The notes beneath the pieces are model-generated. The model was not told the DNA's origin and searched no databases. It saw only the letters and a program-made list of their open reading frames with translations. Shown piece by piece: positions 1-8,030 of a stretch of DNA of 22,092 bases. This DNA is from JANWYT01 sp034432435 (GTDB lineage: Bacteria; Chloroflexota; Anaerolineae; Aggregatilineales; Phototrophicaceae). Both the position numbers and the translations under genes were made by a program. How positions within the stretch are numbered: the first letter of the stretch is position 1; every line of letters begins with the position of its first letter. The stretch spans positions 1-22,092 of the forward strand of contig DAOUBS010000132.1 in assembly GCA_034432435.1 (NCBI GenBank), written 5' to 3'.

Positions 1-86
1 TTCCACCGTTTGATCTCTCGGCTGCCAAGTTCAGTTATACACCAGTTGAGGGTAAATGAACATGATGGCCACCCTGTGTCAGCAGC

Positions 87-111
87 AAAAAGGCGCTCCT
101 GACGGAGCGCC
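87..111 (-). terminator. Rho-independent terminator of the atp operon
   Basis: The sequence shows a perfect 8-bp stem, GGCGCTCC (92-99) pairing with GGAGCGCC (104-111), around a 4-nt loop. Read on the minus strand, the stem is followed at once by five T residues (87-91 as A on the plus strand). It starts 32 bases past the atpC stop codon, so it fits the end of the atpA-G-D-C transcript. On the plus strand the hairpin has no downstream T run, so it should act mainly in the minus direction. Bases 1-86 beyond it show nothing I can assign. Confidence 0.88.
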
Positions 112-143
112 CTGATCGATTCACTGCAGCATGAACACTGTGC

Positions 144-584
144 TTATTCGTCTTCGTCCAGAATGCGCAGCTTGATGCCGCCCTGCTGCATCTTGCGCGA
201 GAGTTTAAGCGCTAGCTCGGCCTTGCGCAGCTCCAGCGCCGCCTCGCGGTTACGCTCTTTCACACCCGATGCCATCAACTCGAGCGCGCGCCGGCGGGCT
301 TCCTCTGCCGCTGCAGCGCTAATGTTCTTCTCGTTCTCAGCCGTGTCAGCCAAGACGACCACTTTATCAGGCCGCACATCGACCACACCACCGTAAATCG
401 CAAAACGCTCCTCGGCGTTGCCCTTGCGCACGACCATCTCACCAAAGCCGAGCGTCGTCAGCACCGGCGCGTGCCGTGGCAAGATGCCCATCTCGCCCTC
501 CACCGCCGGCACGATCACGATGTCCGCCTCAGGCTCTTCAAACAGCTTGCGCTCTTGTGACACCAGCTCCACGTGAATTGGCAT
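144..584 (-). CDS. atpC: F1Fo ATP synthase epsilon subunit
   Basis: AtpC is the epsilon subunit of the F1 sector. It links the rotating gamma shaft to the c-ring and can inhibit ATP hydrolysis through its C-terminal helices. The 146-residue product has the usual two parts: an N-terminal beta-sandwich (about 1-85, with the family-typical stretch GEMGILPRHAPVLT) and a charged, Ala/Arg/Glu-rich helical hairpin (about 88-140). I start at the ATG at 584 rather than the longer frame to 641, because it has a strong Shine-Dalgarno (AAAAGGAGG) and begins with the canonical MPIHVELVS. It lies 13 bases after atpD as the last gene of the operon, just before the terminator at 87-111. Length is normal for the family. 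Confidence 0.95.
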   Translation of the reverse strand: MPIHVELVSQERKLFEEPEADIVIVPAVEGEMGILPRHAPVLTTLGFGEMVVRKGNAEERFAIYGGVVDVRPDKVVVLADTAENEKNISAAAAEEARRRALELMASGVKERNREAALELRKAELALKLSRKMQQGGIKLRILDEDE

Positions 585-597
585 CGCTGGCCTCCTT

Positions 598-2001
598 TTA
601 GTTGTTCTTGCTCTGTTCGTAGCGCTCCAGCACGTCCTCAATCGGCCCGGCCATGTAGAACATGCCTTCAGGAATCATGTCGACTTCACCGTCCAAGATC
701 ATACGGAAGCCGCGCACCGTGTCCTTGATCTTGACATAGCGCCCCTCGCGGCCCGTAAACTGCGCGGCCACCACCATCGGCTGGCTCAAAAAGTTCTCGA
801 TCTTGCGCGCGCGCGCCACCAACAGCTTATCATCGTCGCTCAGCTCTTCCACGCCCAAGATAGCGATGATGTCTTGCAAGTCCTTGTAGCGCTGGAGCAC
901 CTTCTGCACCTCGCGCGCGGTGTAGTAGTGATCTTCACCGACGATGTTAGGATCCAACATTTTCGACGTGCTGCCAAGCGGATCCACCGCGGGGAACAGG
1001 CCGCGCGCGGCAATGCTGCGCTCAAGGGCAATCGTGCTGTCGAGGTGGGTGAACACCGCCACCGGCGCAGGGTCGGAGTAGTCGTCCGCAGGCACGTAGA
1101 CCGCCTGCATCGAGGTGATCGAGCCGCGCATGGTCGAGGTGATGCGCTCTTGCAGCATGCCCATCTCTTCTGCGAGGTTGGGCTGATACCCCACCGCGCT
1201 CGGCATACGCCCCAACAGCGCCGACACTTCCGCCCCCGCCAGGCTGTAACGGAAGATGTTGTCGATGAAGATCAGCACGTCCTTGCCCTGATCGCGGAAG
1301 TATTCCGCCATCGTGAGGCCGGTCAGCGCCACGCGCAGGCGCACGCCCGGCGGCTCGTTCATCTGGCCGAACACCATCGCCAACTTATCCAACACGCCGC
1401 CCTCTTCCATCTCGCGGTAAAGGTCGGTGCCTTCACGGGTACGCTCGCCCACGCCCGCAAACACCGACAAGCCATCGTGCTGCGTGGCGATGGAGTTAAT
1501 CAACTCAAGGATCGTGACCGTCTTGCCGACGCCCGCGCCGCCGAAGATGCCCGTTTTGCCGCCTTTGATCATCGGGGCGACGAGGTCGATCACCTTCATG
1601 CCCGTCTCGAAGATTTCGACCTTGGGCGCTTGCTCTTCAAACGAAGGGGCGCTCGCATGGATCGGGCGACGCGGTGCGTCGTCAGGGATGGGTGCGCCCA
1701 TGTCGATCGGACGGCCCAGCACGTTGAAGATGCGCCCCAGCGACACATCGCCCACTGGAACCGAGATCGGCGCGCCCGTCGCGTAAGCGGCCACACCGCG
1801 TGCGAGGCCGTCAGTGCTGTCCATCGCCACGCAGCGCACTTCGCCATCGCCCAGCAGCAACTCTACTTCGAGGATCAAATCCTCCTGCCCTTCGCGCTCA
1901 ATGCGAATCGCCTCGAAAATGTCTGGCAGCTCGCCCTCCGGGAAGGCGACGTCCACCACATTCCCCAGCACCTGCACCACTGTTCCTTTAGTTTCTGCCA
2001 T
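598..2001 (-). CDS. atpD: F1Fo ATP synthase beta subunit (catalytic)
   Basis: AtpD carries the catalytic nucleotide sites of F1 and makes ATP from ADP and phosphate at the cytoplasmic face of the membrane. The 467-residue product has the P-loop GGAGVGKT (154-161, Lys160), the catalytic Glu186-Arg187 in GERTRE, Walker B Asp247 in FIDN, and the family signature PAVDPLGSTS (338-347). The DELSEED loop, which touches gamma and epsilon, reads EELSDDD (385-391): three conservative acidic swaps. The ATG at 2001 is chosen over the frame start at 2025 because GAGGAG precedes it and MAETKGTVVQVLG aligns with the usual N-terminus. It sits 63 bases after atpG and 13 before atpC. Identification is secure. 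Confidence 0.97.
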   Translation of the reverse strand: MAETKGTVVQVLGNVVDVAFPEGELPDIFEAIRIEREGQEDLILEVELLLGDGEVRCVAMDSTDGLARGVAAYATGAPISVPVGDVSLGRIFNVLGRPIDMGAPIPDDAPRRPIHASAPSFEEQAPKVEIFETGMKVIDLVAPMIKGGKTGIFGGAGVGKTVTILELINSIATQHDGLSVFAGVGERTREGTDLYREMEEGGVLDKLAMVFGQMNEPPGVRLRVALTGLTMAEYFRDQGKDVLIFIDNIFRYSLAGAEVSALLGRMPSAVGYQPNLAEEMGMLQERITSTMRGSITSMQAVYVPADDYSDPAPVAVFTHLDSTIALERSIAARGLFPAVDPLGSTSKMLDPNIVGEDHYYTAREVQKVLQRYKDLQDIIAILGVEELSDDDKLLVARARKIENFLSQPMVVAAQFTGREGRYVKIKDTVRGFRMILDGEVDMIPEGMFYMAGPIEDVLERYEQSKNN

Positions 2002-2064
2002 CTGCTTTCTCCTCAAGGGCCGCATCGCGGCCTGATGTCTAAGTCCGTGTAAAGCGTTGAACCG

Positions 2065-3027
2065 TTACGATTCGCCCACCGTTGAGAGCGCGGCGCTGCT
2101 CTTCAAGAGGTTGTCTGCGGCGCTCTCGATGGCGCTTTGTAGCGCGTTCGCGCCGCCCACAATGTCCAAGATTTCGCTGGTGATCGCCGCTTGACGCGCC
2201 TTGTTGTAGTCCAGCGTCAGATCCGCCACAAGCTGCGTCGCGTTGTCGGTCGCGTTGCGCATGGCGGCCATGCGCGCGGCGTGCTCGCTGGACTGGCTCT
2301 CGAGCAGCGCCTGATACAGTTGCAGCTCCGTGAAGCGCGGCACGATCTCGTCCAGCACTGCCGCGGCGTTCGGCTCATACTCATAGCTGAGCACGCCTTC
2401 GGTGACCTCTGGCATCTCTTTCACGAGGTCGCTGGCTACGCGGTTCGCGTGTGCGTCGGTGCTTAACGGCAGCCACACGCGCACAACTGGGCGCTGCGCC
2501 AGCAGGTTGATGAAGTCCGTGTAGGCGATCACGACTTCATCGACTTCCCCACTCATGAAGGCGTCAATCGCCAAGTTAGAGATAGGTGCAATCGTGCCGA
2601 TGGTCGGCTCAGCCGGCAGGTCGCTGAACTCGGCGACGACGTTCGCGCGGCTGCGGATGAGCGAATCGCGCCCCTTGCGCCCGACGGCGATGTACTGCAC
2701 CGGCTTGCCGATGCGGTCTTCAAAGCGCTCGGCCACGCGCAGCACGTTCGTGTTGTAAGAGCCTGCCAAGCCGCGATCCGAGGTGATGACGACGATCATC
2801 ACCTGACGGATTTCTTGGCGGGCGGTCAGCAGTGGATGCGAGGTCGTCCCAGCGCGCTGCAAGTTGACGAGGATTTCCCACGCCTTGTCAGCGTAGGCGC
2901 GGCTAGCGAGCGTGCGTGCTTGGGCGCGGCGCACGCGCGACGCCGACACAGCTTCCAGCGCGCGCGTGATCTGCGAGATGTTCTTCACGCTCTTGATGCG
3001 GTTGCGTACTTCTTTCAACGGTGGCAT
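2065..3027 (-). CDS. atpG: F1Fo ATP synthase gamma subunit, with C-terminal extension
   Basis: AtpG is the central rotor shaft of F1, a coiled coil of N- and C-terminal helices that couples proton flow to catalysis in the alpha3-beta3 ring. The N-terminus (MPPLKEVRNRIKSVKNISQIT) and the stretch ITSDRGLAGSYN (81-92) are typical. The C-terminal signature ITSEILDIVGGANAL is at 282-296. In most bacteria the protein ends at or just after this motif (E. coli gamma is about 287 residues), but here 24 more residues follow (297-320), rich in Ala and Ser. The start has a good Shine-Dalgarno (AAAGGAG). It lies 30 bases after atpA. Function is sure; the meaning of the tail is unknown. Confidence 0.95.
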   Translation of the reverse strand: MPPLKEVRNRIKSVKNISQITRALEAVSASRVRRAQARTLASRAYADKAWEILVNLQRAGTTSHPLLTARQEIRQVMIVVITSDRGLAGSYNTNVLRVAERFEDRIGKPVQYIAVGRKGRDSLIRSRANVVAEFSDLPAEPTIGTIAPISNLAIDAFMSGEVDEVVIAYTDFINLLAQRPVVRVWLPLSTDAHANRVASDLVKEMPEVTEGVLSYEYEPNAAAVLDEIVPRFTELQLYQALLESQSSEHAARMAAMRNATDNATQLVADLTLDYNKARQAAITSEILDIVGGANALQSAIESAADNLLKSSAALSTVGES

Positions 3028-3057
3028 GTCACGTCTCCTTTAAACGCCGTGCAGACG

Positions 3058-4560
3058 CTAGCTCCACGTTTCGTTGAACGACTTGATCGCCTCTTCCAGC
3101 TTCGCTTTGGTCTCATCACCGAGGCCTTTCTTGGCCGTTTCAGCGATCTCGCGGCCAAGCGCTGCAAACTGACCGCGCATCGCCCGCAAGAAGTCGTTCT
3201 TCCACGCGCCGACCCGATCCACCGGAATGTGATCCAGCAGGCCGTTCGTGCCAGCGTAGATGAGCGCGATCTGCTCTTCCAGCGCCAGCGTGAGGTACTG
3301 CGGCTGCTTGAACAGTTCGTTCAGGCGCAGGCCGCGGTCCAACTGTGACTGGGTGTTCTTGTCGAGGTTCGAGCCAAATTGGGCGAACGCCGCCAGCGAC
3401 CGGAACTGGGCCATTTGCAAGCGCAACCCGCCCGCCGTCTTGTTCATGGCTTTGGTCTGCGCCGCGCCACCCACGCGGCTCACGCTGATGCCCGTGTTGA
3501 GCGCGGGGCGCTGGCCGCTGTAGAACAGCTCGCTTTCAAGGTAGATCTGGCCGTCGGTGATCGAGATCACGTTGGTGGGCACAAACGCCGACACGTCGCC
3601 CAGCAGCGTCTCGATGATCGGCAGGGCGGTCAAGCTGCCGCCGCCGCGCTCGTCGCTGAGCTGCGCAGCACGCTCCAGCAGGCGGCTGTGCAGGTAGAAC
3701 ACGTCACCGGGGTAGGCTTCGCGGCCCGGCGGGCGGCGCAGCAGCAGCGACACCTGACGGTAGGCCGCCGCGTGTTTCGAGAGGTCATCGTAGATGATGA
3801 GCGCGTCCTTGCCGTTCTCCATGAACCACTCGCCGATGGCGCAGCCGCTGAACGGCGCGATATACTGAAGCGCCGCCGCATCCGAGGCCGAGGCGACCAC
3901 CAGCGTGGTGTAATCCATCGCGCCGCGCTCTTCGAGGATGTTCACGATGCGCGCCAGCTCACCACGCCGCTTGCCCACCGCGACGTAGATGCAGTACATG
4001 TCTTGGCCTTTTTGGTTGATGATCGTGTCGATCGCCACAGCAGTTTTACCCGTCTGGCGGTCGCCGATGATCAGCTCACGCTGGCCGCGGCCAATCGGGA
4101 TCATCGCGTCAATGGCGAGGATGCCAGTCTGCACAGGGCGGTTAACAGGTTTGCGCTCCATCACGCCGGGGGCAATACGCTCAATTGGGTAGAACTCGGT
4201 GCTCGAGATGGGACCTTTGCCGTCCAGCGGGTTGCCCAGCGCGTCCACTACGCGCCCGACCAAGCCCATCCCAACTGGCACAGACGCGATACGCCCCAGC
4301 GACGTGACTTCGTCGCCCTCTTGGATGCCCTCATACGCACCCATGATTGTGACACCGACGTTGTCCTTCTCAAGGTTGAAGGCAATGCCGATTGTCCCGT
4401 TCTGGAAGCGCACCAACTCGTTATAACGGACATTGTCTAAGCCAACAACGCGGGCGATGCCGTCACCGACTTCTTCCACGTAGCCAACCTCTACCGCCTG
4501 CAACGTCGGCTGATAGTCAGCAATTTGTTTCAGAATTGCATCGTAAATATTATCTGCCAT
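3058..4560 (-). CDS. atpA: F1Fo ATP synthase alpha subunit
   Basis: AtpA alternates with beta in the F1 hexamer, holds non-catalytic nucleotide sites and supplies an arginine finger to the catalytic sites. The 500-residue product has P-loop GDRQTGKT (166-173, Lys172), the Walker B region ALIIYDDLSKH (253-263), and the signature PALNTGISVSRVGG, where Arg362 is the expected arginine finger. The ATG at 4560 follows a strong AAAGGAG. It is the first gene of the cluster: in the common bacterial order atpB-E-F-H-A-G-D-C the delta gene atpH would come just upstream, but here there is a 332-bp spacer and a divergent gene. A TATAAT box at 4609-4614 is well placed to start an F1-only transcript. Confidence 0.97.
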   Translation of the reverse strand: MADNIYDAILKQIADYQPTLQAVEVGYVEEVGDGIARVVGLDNVRYNELVRFQNGTIGIAFNLEKDNVGVTIMGAYEGIQEGDEVTSLGRIASVPVGMGLVGRVVDALGNPLDGKGPISSTEFYPIERIAPGVMERKPVNRPVQTGILAIDAMIPIGRGQRELIIGDRQTGKTAVAIDTIINQKGQDMYCIYVAVGKRRGELARIVNILEERGAMDYTTLVVASASDAAALQYIAPFSGCAIGEWFMENGKDALIIYDDLSKHAAAYRQVSLLLRRPPGREAYPGDVFYLHSRLLERAAQLSDERGGGSLTALPIIETLLGDVSAFVPTNVISITDGQIYLESELFYSGQRPALNTGISVSRVGGAAQTKAMNKTAGGLRLQMAQFRSLAAFAQFGSNLDKNTQSQLDRGLRLNELFKQPQYLTLALEEQIALIYAGTNGLLDHIPVDRVGAWKNDFLRAMRGQFAALGREIAETAKKGLGDETKAKLEEAIKSFNETWS

Positions 4561-4608
4561 CTGTGGCTCCTTTGTGATAATTGACTGCGTGTGTTACGGT
4601 ATCTCCAA

Positions 4609-4614
4609 ATTATA
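4609..4614 (-). promoter_or_regulatory. Candidate -10 box for atpA-G-D-C
   Basis: On the minus strand this is an exact TATAAT. It lies 48 bases upstream of the atpA start codon, which would give a leader of about 40 bases. No convincing -35 hexamer is seen at 16-18 bp spacing, so the call rests on the -10 match and position alone. Confidence 0.45.
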
Positions 4615-4728
4615 GCGCACAAGCCATGCTACGTTGCGCTAATCGTGACGCCATTGCCGTGTGACCGAGTGTCAGCAGCACAAGTGAACAGGCACACCAA
4701 AACGACGATATTGTACCCAACGGACTTA

Positions 4729-4757
4729 TGAATGTCCAATTTTTCACAAGACATTCA
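4729..4757. promoter_or_regulatory. Inverted repeat, possible operator of the proline genes
   Basis: TGAATGTC (4729-4736) and GACATTCA (4750-4757) form a perfect 8-bp dyad with a 13-base spacer. It lies about 64 bases upstream of the plus-strand TATAAT at 4821, where an activator or repressor dimer could bind. No T run follows, so it does not look like a terminator. The regulator is not identified and no regulator gene lies next to it. Confidence 0.35.
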
Positions 4758-4820
4758 GCCCTGTGATGACCGACAAGCGCGTTAAGCAACTTCCTATCCG
4801 TTACGGGCAGCAGCGATGGT

Positions 4821-4826
4821 TATAAT
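4821..4826 (+). promoter_or_regulatory. Candidate -10 box for the proline catabolic genes
   Basis: An exact TATAAT lies 66 bases upstream of the proline dehydrogenase ATG. The region 16-18 bp upstream (around 4798-4805) has no good -35 hexamer and there is no extended -10 TG. This may point to activator dependence or to relaxed -35 needs in this organism. Confidence 0.45.
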
Positions 4827-4892
4827 TTAATCTTGTGAAGGGTCACTTTAACGTTATGCTCGTTATGCAGTATTTGGGGTAAGGTCAAACAC

Positions 4893-5813
4893 ATGATCAA
4901 GCAATTTCTCTTGTACCTATCAACCGCAGGCTGGGCGCGCAGCATCGTCACTAATTGGGGCGTCGCGCGGCGGATGGCCCGCCGTTTCGTCGCCGGAGAA
5001 CAGCTCGAAGAGGCCATCCAAGCGACGAGAACGCTCAACGAACGCGGCATCCTCGTCACACTAGACTACTTGGGCGAAAGCGTGACAAACGCCAAAGACA
5101 CCGAGGACGTCGTGGCGATGTACCAACTCGTGCTCGACCGCATCCATCAGCACCAGCTTCAGAGCGGCATCTCCGTCAAGCTCACCCACCTCGGCCTCGA
5201 CTTGAGCGAAGAACTATGCGTCACCAACCTACGCCACATCCTGAGCCGCGCCAAGCAGTACGGCATCCCCGTCACCATCGACATGGAGAGCACCGCCTAC
5301 ACCGATACCACCCTGCGCATCTACCGCACCATGCGCGATGAATACGATTTCGACAACGTCGGCACGGTCATCCAAGCCTATCTCTACCGTTCTGAGAGCG
5401 ACATGGTGGCCCTAGCAAACGAAAACGCCCACATCCGCCTGTGCAAGGGCGCATACCTTGAGCCTGCCGACCGCGCCTTCCCCAACAAAGCCGACGTGGA
5501 CAAGAACTACGTGAAGCTGCTAGAGACGTACCTCGGCACGCCCGGCAGCGCCTACCTGTGTATCGCCACCCACGACGAGCACATGATCCATGCTGCAGAG
5601 CAGTACATCGCCGCGCAGAACGTCCCCCAATCGCGCTATGAGTTCCAGATGCTGTACGGCGTGCGCGGTGAACGACAGGGGGAACTCGCCAAAAAGCACA
5701 AGATGCGCGTCTACGTGCCGTTTGGCGAGGCGTGGTATCCCTACTTCATGCGCCGCCTTGCCGAGCGCCCCGCCAACATGTGGTTCTTCATCCGCAGCTT
5801 CGTTGGCGCATAA
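4893..5813 (+). CDS. Proline dehydrogenase (monofunctional ProDH)
   Basis: This flavoenzyme oxidises L-proline to delta-1-pyrroline-5-carboxylate (P5C) and passes electrons to the respiratory chain, usually at the membrane face. The 306-residue product matches the stand-alone ProDH family rather than the large bifunctional PutA. Its TIM-barrel motifs are visible: QAYLYR (161-166), RLCKGAY (182-188), EFQMLYGVR (250-258) and the C-terminal YFMRR (284-288) followed by LAERPAN. In known ProDHs the paired arginines of this motif bind the proline carboxylate. The start codon has a modest Shine-Dalgarno (GGGGTAAGG). The next gene, P5C dehydrogenase, begins 31 bases downstream, so the two form a proline-to-glutamate operon. 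It diverges from atpA. Confidence 0.93.
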   Translation: MIKQFLLYLSTAGWARSIVTNWGVARRMARRFVAGEQLEEAIQATRTLNERGILVTLDYLGESVTNAKDTEDVVAMYQLVLDRIHQHQLQSGISVKLTHLGLDLSEELCVTNLRHILSRAKQYGIPVTIDMESTAYTDTTLRIYRTMRDEYDFDNVGTVIQAYLYRSESDMVALANENAHIRLCKGAYLEPADRAFPNKADVDKNYVKLLETYLGTPGSAYLCIATHDEHMIHAAEQYIAAQNVPQSRYEFQMLYGVRGERQGELAKKHKMRVYVPFGEAWYPYFMRRLAERPANMWFFIRSFVGA

Positions 5814-5844
5814 CCCACCCCCACACCACTTGAAGGAGATCGCT

Positions 5845-7404
5845 ATGCTTCCCCCTTATCGGCCAGAACCGTTCACAGATTTCACCCAACCCGCCAATCG
5901 GCAGGCGTTCGAGCAAGCGCTGGCGAAGGTAACGGCCGGCCTCGGCCAGACCTACCCGCTGGTGATCGGCGGTGAGCGCATCCCCCTCAGCGACGTGTTC
6001 CCCAGCGTCAATCCAGCCCGCCCATCGCAGGTGCTGGGCTACTTCGCCAACGGAACTGCCGAACATGCCAACCGCGCGGTAGAGGCCGCCTATGAGGCGT
6101 TCCAAACGTGGCAGTACACCCCACCTGCTGAGCGCGCTCGCTACTTGCTCAACGCCGCCGCCGAGATGCGCCGCCGCAAGCACGAATTCAGCGCCCTGCT
6201 CGTGCTGGAGGTCGGCAAGAGTTGGGCCGAGGCCGACGCTGACACCGCTGAAGCAATCGACTTCATGGAGTACTACGCGCGCCAGATGCTGCGCCTCGCC
6301 GACAGCAGCCACCTGCTCAGCCCCTGGGCAGGCGAGCAGCTCCAGCTTGCGTACATCCCGCTAGGCGTGGGCGCGGTCATCCCGCCGTGGAACTTCGCCA
6401 ACGCCATCCTTGCCGGCATGACCGCCGCCACGCTCGTAGCAGGCAACACCTGTGTCCTCAAACCCGCCGAGCAAAGCCCCCTCGTCGGCTACTACGTAGC
6501 GGAACTGTTCTGGAAGATGGGTCTGCCTGCGGGCGTGCTCAACTTCCTCACCGGCCCTGGCGAGGTTGTCGGCGCGCGCATGGTCGAACACCCGCTGACG
6601 CGCTTCATCGCATTCACCGGCAGCCGCGCCGTCGGCGTGCAGATCTACGAGGTCGCCAGCCGCGTTCAGCCCGGCCAGAAGTGGCTCAAGCGCTCGATCC
6701 TTGAGATGGGTGGCAAGGATGCCGTCGTCGTCGATGAAACAGCTGACCTCGCTGAGGCAGCCAAGGGCATCGTCGCCAGCGCGTTCGGCTTCGGTGGGCA
6801 GAAGTGCAGCGCTGGCTCACGGGCGATTTTGGTGCAAGAGGTCTACGACGCGGTGGCGAAGCAGGTCGTCGAGCTAACTGAAGCGCTCACCGTGGGAGAC
6901 ACGTCCATCGGCCCAGAGGTCTACATGGGGCCGGTGATCGACCAAGAGAGCTACGACCGCATCCGCCGCTACATCGACATCGGCGCAACCGAAGGCGAGC
7001 TGCTCACAGGCGGTCACATCATCGAGACCGACGAGAACGGCTACTTCATTCAGCCGACGATCTTCGGTGGGGTTGATCCACACGCACGCATCGCACAAGA
7101 AGAGATCTTCGGGCCAGTGCTGGCGCTCATCCGCGCTCAAGACTTCGACCACGCGCTGCACATCGCCAACGACACGGAGTACGGCCTGACCGGGGCGCTC
7201 TACAGCCAAAGCCGCGCCCGCATCGAGCGCGCCATGCGCGAGTTCCACGTGGGCAACCTCTACTTCAACCGCAAATGCACCGGGGCGCTCGTCGGCGTGA
7301 ACCCATTCGGCGGCTTCAACATGAGCGGAACCGACAGCAAAGCCGGCGGGCCGGACTATCTGCTGCTGTTCACGCAAGCCAAGAGCATCGCCGAGAAGCT
7401 GTAG
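5845..7404 (+). CDS. pruA: 1-pyrroline-5-carboxylate dehydrogenase (L-glutamate gamma-semialdehyde dehydrogenase)
   Basis: This aldehyde dehydrogenase takes the P5C made by the preceding gene, as glutamate semialdehyde, and oxidises it with NAD+ to glutamate. The 519-residue product closely resembles the RocA/PruA type: N-terminus YRPEPFTDF, IPPWNFANAIL (179-189), FTGSRAVG (257-264), general base Glu287 in LEMGGKD, nucleophile Cys321 in GGQKCSAGSRA, and a C-terminal GGFNMSGTDSKAGGPDY. I start at the ATG at 5845 because AAGGAG sits just upstream and the first residues align with RocA; the frame is open 85 codons further upstream but overlaps the ProDH gene there. The gene ends 32 bases before the convergent Uma2 gene, with no clear terminator between them. 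Confidence 0.95.
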   Translation: MLPPYRPEPFTDFTQPANRQAFEQALAKVTAGLGQTYPLVIGGERIPLSDVFPSVNPARPSQVLGYFANGTAEHANRAVEAAYEAFQTWQYTPPAERARYLLNAAAEMRRRKHEFSALLVLEVGKSWAEADADTAEAIDFMEYYARQMLRLADSSHLLSPWAGEQLQLAYIPLGVGAVIPPWNFANAILAGMTAATLVAGNTCVLKPAEQSPLVGYYVAELFWKMGLPAGVLNFLTGPGEVVGARMVEHPLTRFIAFTGSRAVGVQIYEVASRVQPGQKWLKRSILEMGGKDAVVVDETADLAEAAKGIVASAFGFGGQKCSAGSRAILVQEVYDAVAKQVVELTEALTVGDTSIGPEVYMGPVIDQESYDRIRRYIDIGATEGELLTGGHIIETDENGYFIQPTIFGGVDPHARIAQEEIFGPVLALIRAQDFDHALHIANDTEYGLTGALYSQSRARIERAMREFHVGNLYFNRKCTGALVGVNPFGGFNMSGTDSKAGGPDYLLLFTQAKSIAEKL

Positions 7405-7436
7405 GCTTCGCACGCAGGGGCGCGTCATAATGCTCC

Positions 7437-8003
7437 CTACGATGGCTGCGGTGCGCCTTCTTGAGGCGGCAACAGCGCGCTAACCGCCACATCCACGCCC
7501 AGCGCGGCGCTGTGGAAGGCTTCCTCACGCCCGTACACCCCACGATGGGCGAAGCGCTCTCCTTCCCGACCGAACACCTCTGCGTGCTCTGCCTCCGGGT
7601 CAACCAACCAGTACTCCCCCACCCCGCAGCGCTCGTACACGCGGAACTTGCGCCGCTTGTCTGCGTCGCGCGTCGACGGTGACAGCACCTCCACCACCAG
7701 CTCCGGCGCGCCGATCACCCGCTGCGCTGTCACCGTGGCTCGCGTCGCCTCGCTCAACCAGATCACGTCCGGCTGCACCACGTTCTGCCCGTCTAGCTCC
7801 ACGTCCAGTGGTGCAAGCAGCGTCATGCCGCGCTGCAAGGCGTTCAGAAAGATGGCGATCAACAACACAATCTGCTGATGCTTGACAGATGGCGACGGCA
7901 CAACGATTACCTCCCCCTCGATCAGCTCCAGCCGATCCACGACAGCCTCGGCCTGCGCGTAAAACTCGGCAAGGCGCGATTGTTCCACCGTGCGTTCAGT
8001 CAT
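7437..8003 (-). CDS. Uma2 family (DUF820) PD-(D/E)XK nuclease-like protein
   Basis: Uma2 proteins are small PD-(D/E)XK-fold proteins that are abundant and often multicopy in cyanobacteria, Deinococcus and Chloroflexota; their cell role is poorly known. The 188-residue product shows the family pattern: QPDVIWL with Asp79, ELVVEVLSPST with Glu105, a basic stretch DADKRRKF (114-120), then GVGEYWLVDPE (127-137). The catalytic-type acidic residues are present, so it may be active. The frame also contains a GTG just before the chosen ATG (8003); the Shine-Dalgarno GAAGGTGG serves either. It follows the PLP dehydratase gene by 27 bases on the same strand and may be the last gene of that operon. No toxin or restriction partner is seen. 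Confidence 0.85.
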   Translation of the reverse strand: MTERTVEQSRLAEFYAQAEAVVDRLELIEGEVIVVPSPSVKHQQIVLLIAIFLNALQRGMTLLAPLDVELDGQNVVQPDVIWLSEATRATVTAQRVIGAPELVVEVLSPSTRDADKRRKFRVYERCGVGEYWLVDPEAEHAEVFGREGERFAHRGVYGREEAFHSAALGVDVAVSALLPPQEGAPQPS

Positions 8004-8030
8004 CACAAACCACCTTCAACAGCGTCAAGC

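Larger units (their letters stand above)
4561..4892. other. Divergent intergenic spacer between atpA and the proline dehydrogenase gene
   Basis: These 332 bases carry no coding frame I can support and are visibly richer in A+T than the flanking genes. They hold three things: a minus-strand TATAAT at 4609-4614 for atpA, a plus-strand TATAAT at 4821-4826 for the proline genes, and a perfect 8-bp inverted repeat (4729-4736 and 4750-4757) between them. No atpH-like remnant is apparent upstream of atpA. Confidence 0.7.

Noticed and set aside
874..2052. Long plus-strand reading frame of 392 codons opposite atpD
   Set aside because: It is antisense to a certain gene, is rich in His/Arg from GC-skewed codons, and shows no recognisable motif. 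The same applies to the plus-strand frames at 3379-4440, 7878-8786 and 9097-10092.
4741..4766. TCACA...TGTGA repeat as a CRP-type site
   Set aside because: The half-sites are in the reverse order to the CRP consensus (TGTGA-N6-TCACA) and the spacing is wrong.
7395..7409. Short hairpin GAAGC-TGTAG-GCTTC at the end of the P5C dehydrogenase gene, as a terminator
   Set aside because: The stem is only 5 bp, partly inside the coding region, and no T run follows on either strand.
7437..8003. Uma2 protein as a toxin, transposon or restriction component
   Set aside because: No partner, inverted repeats or other mobile signs are nearby; isolated Uma2 genes are common in this kind of genome.
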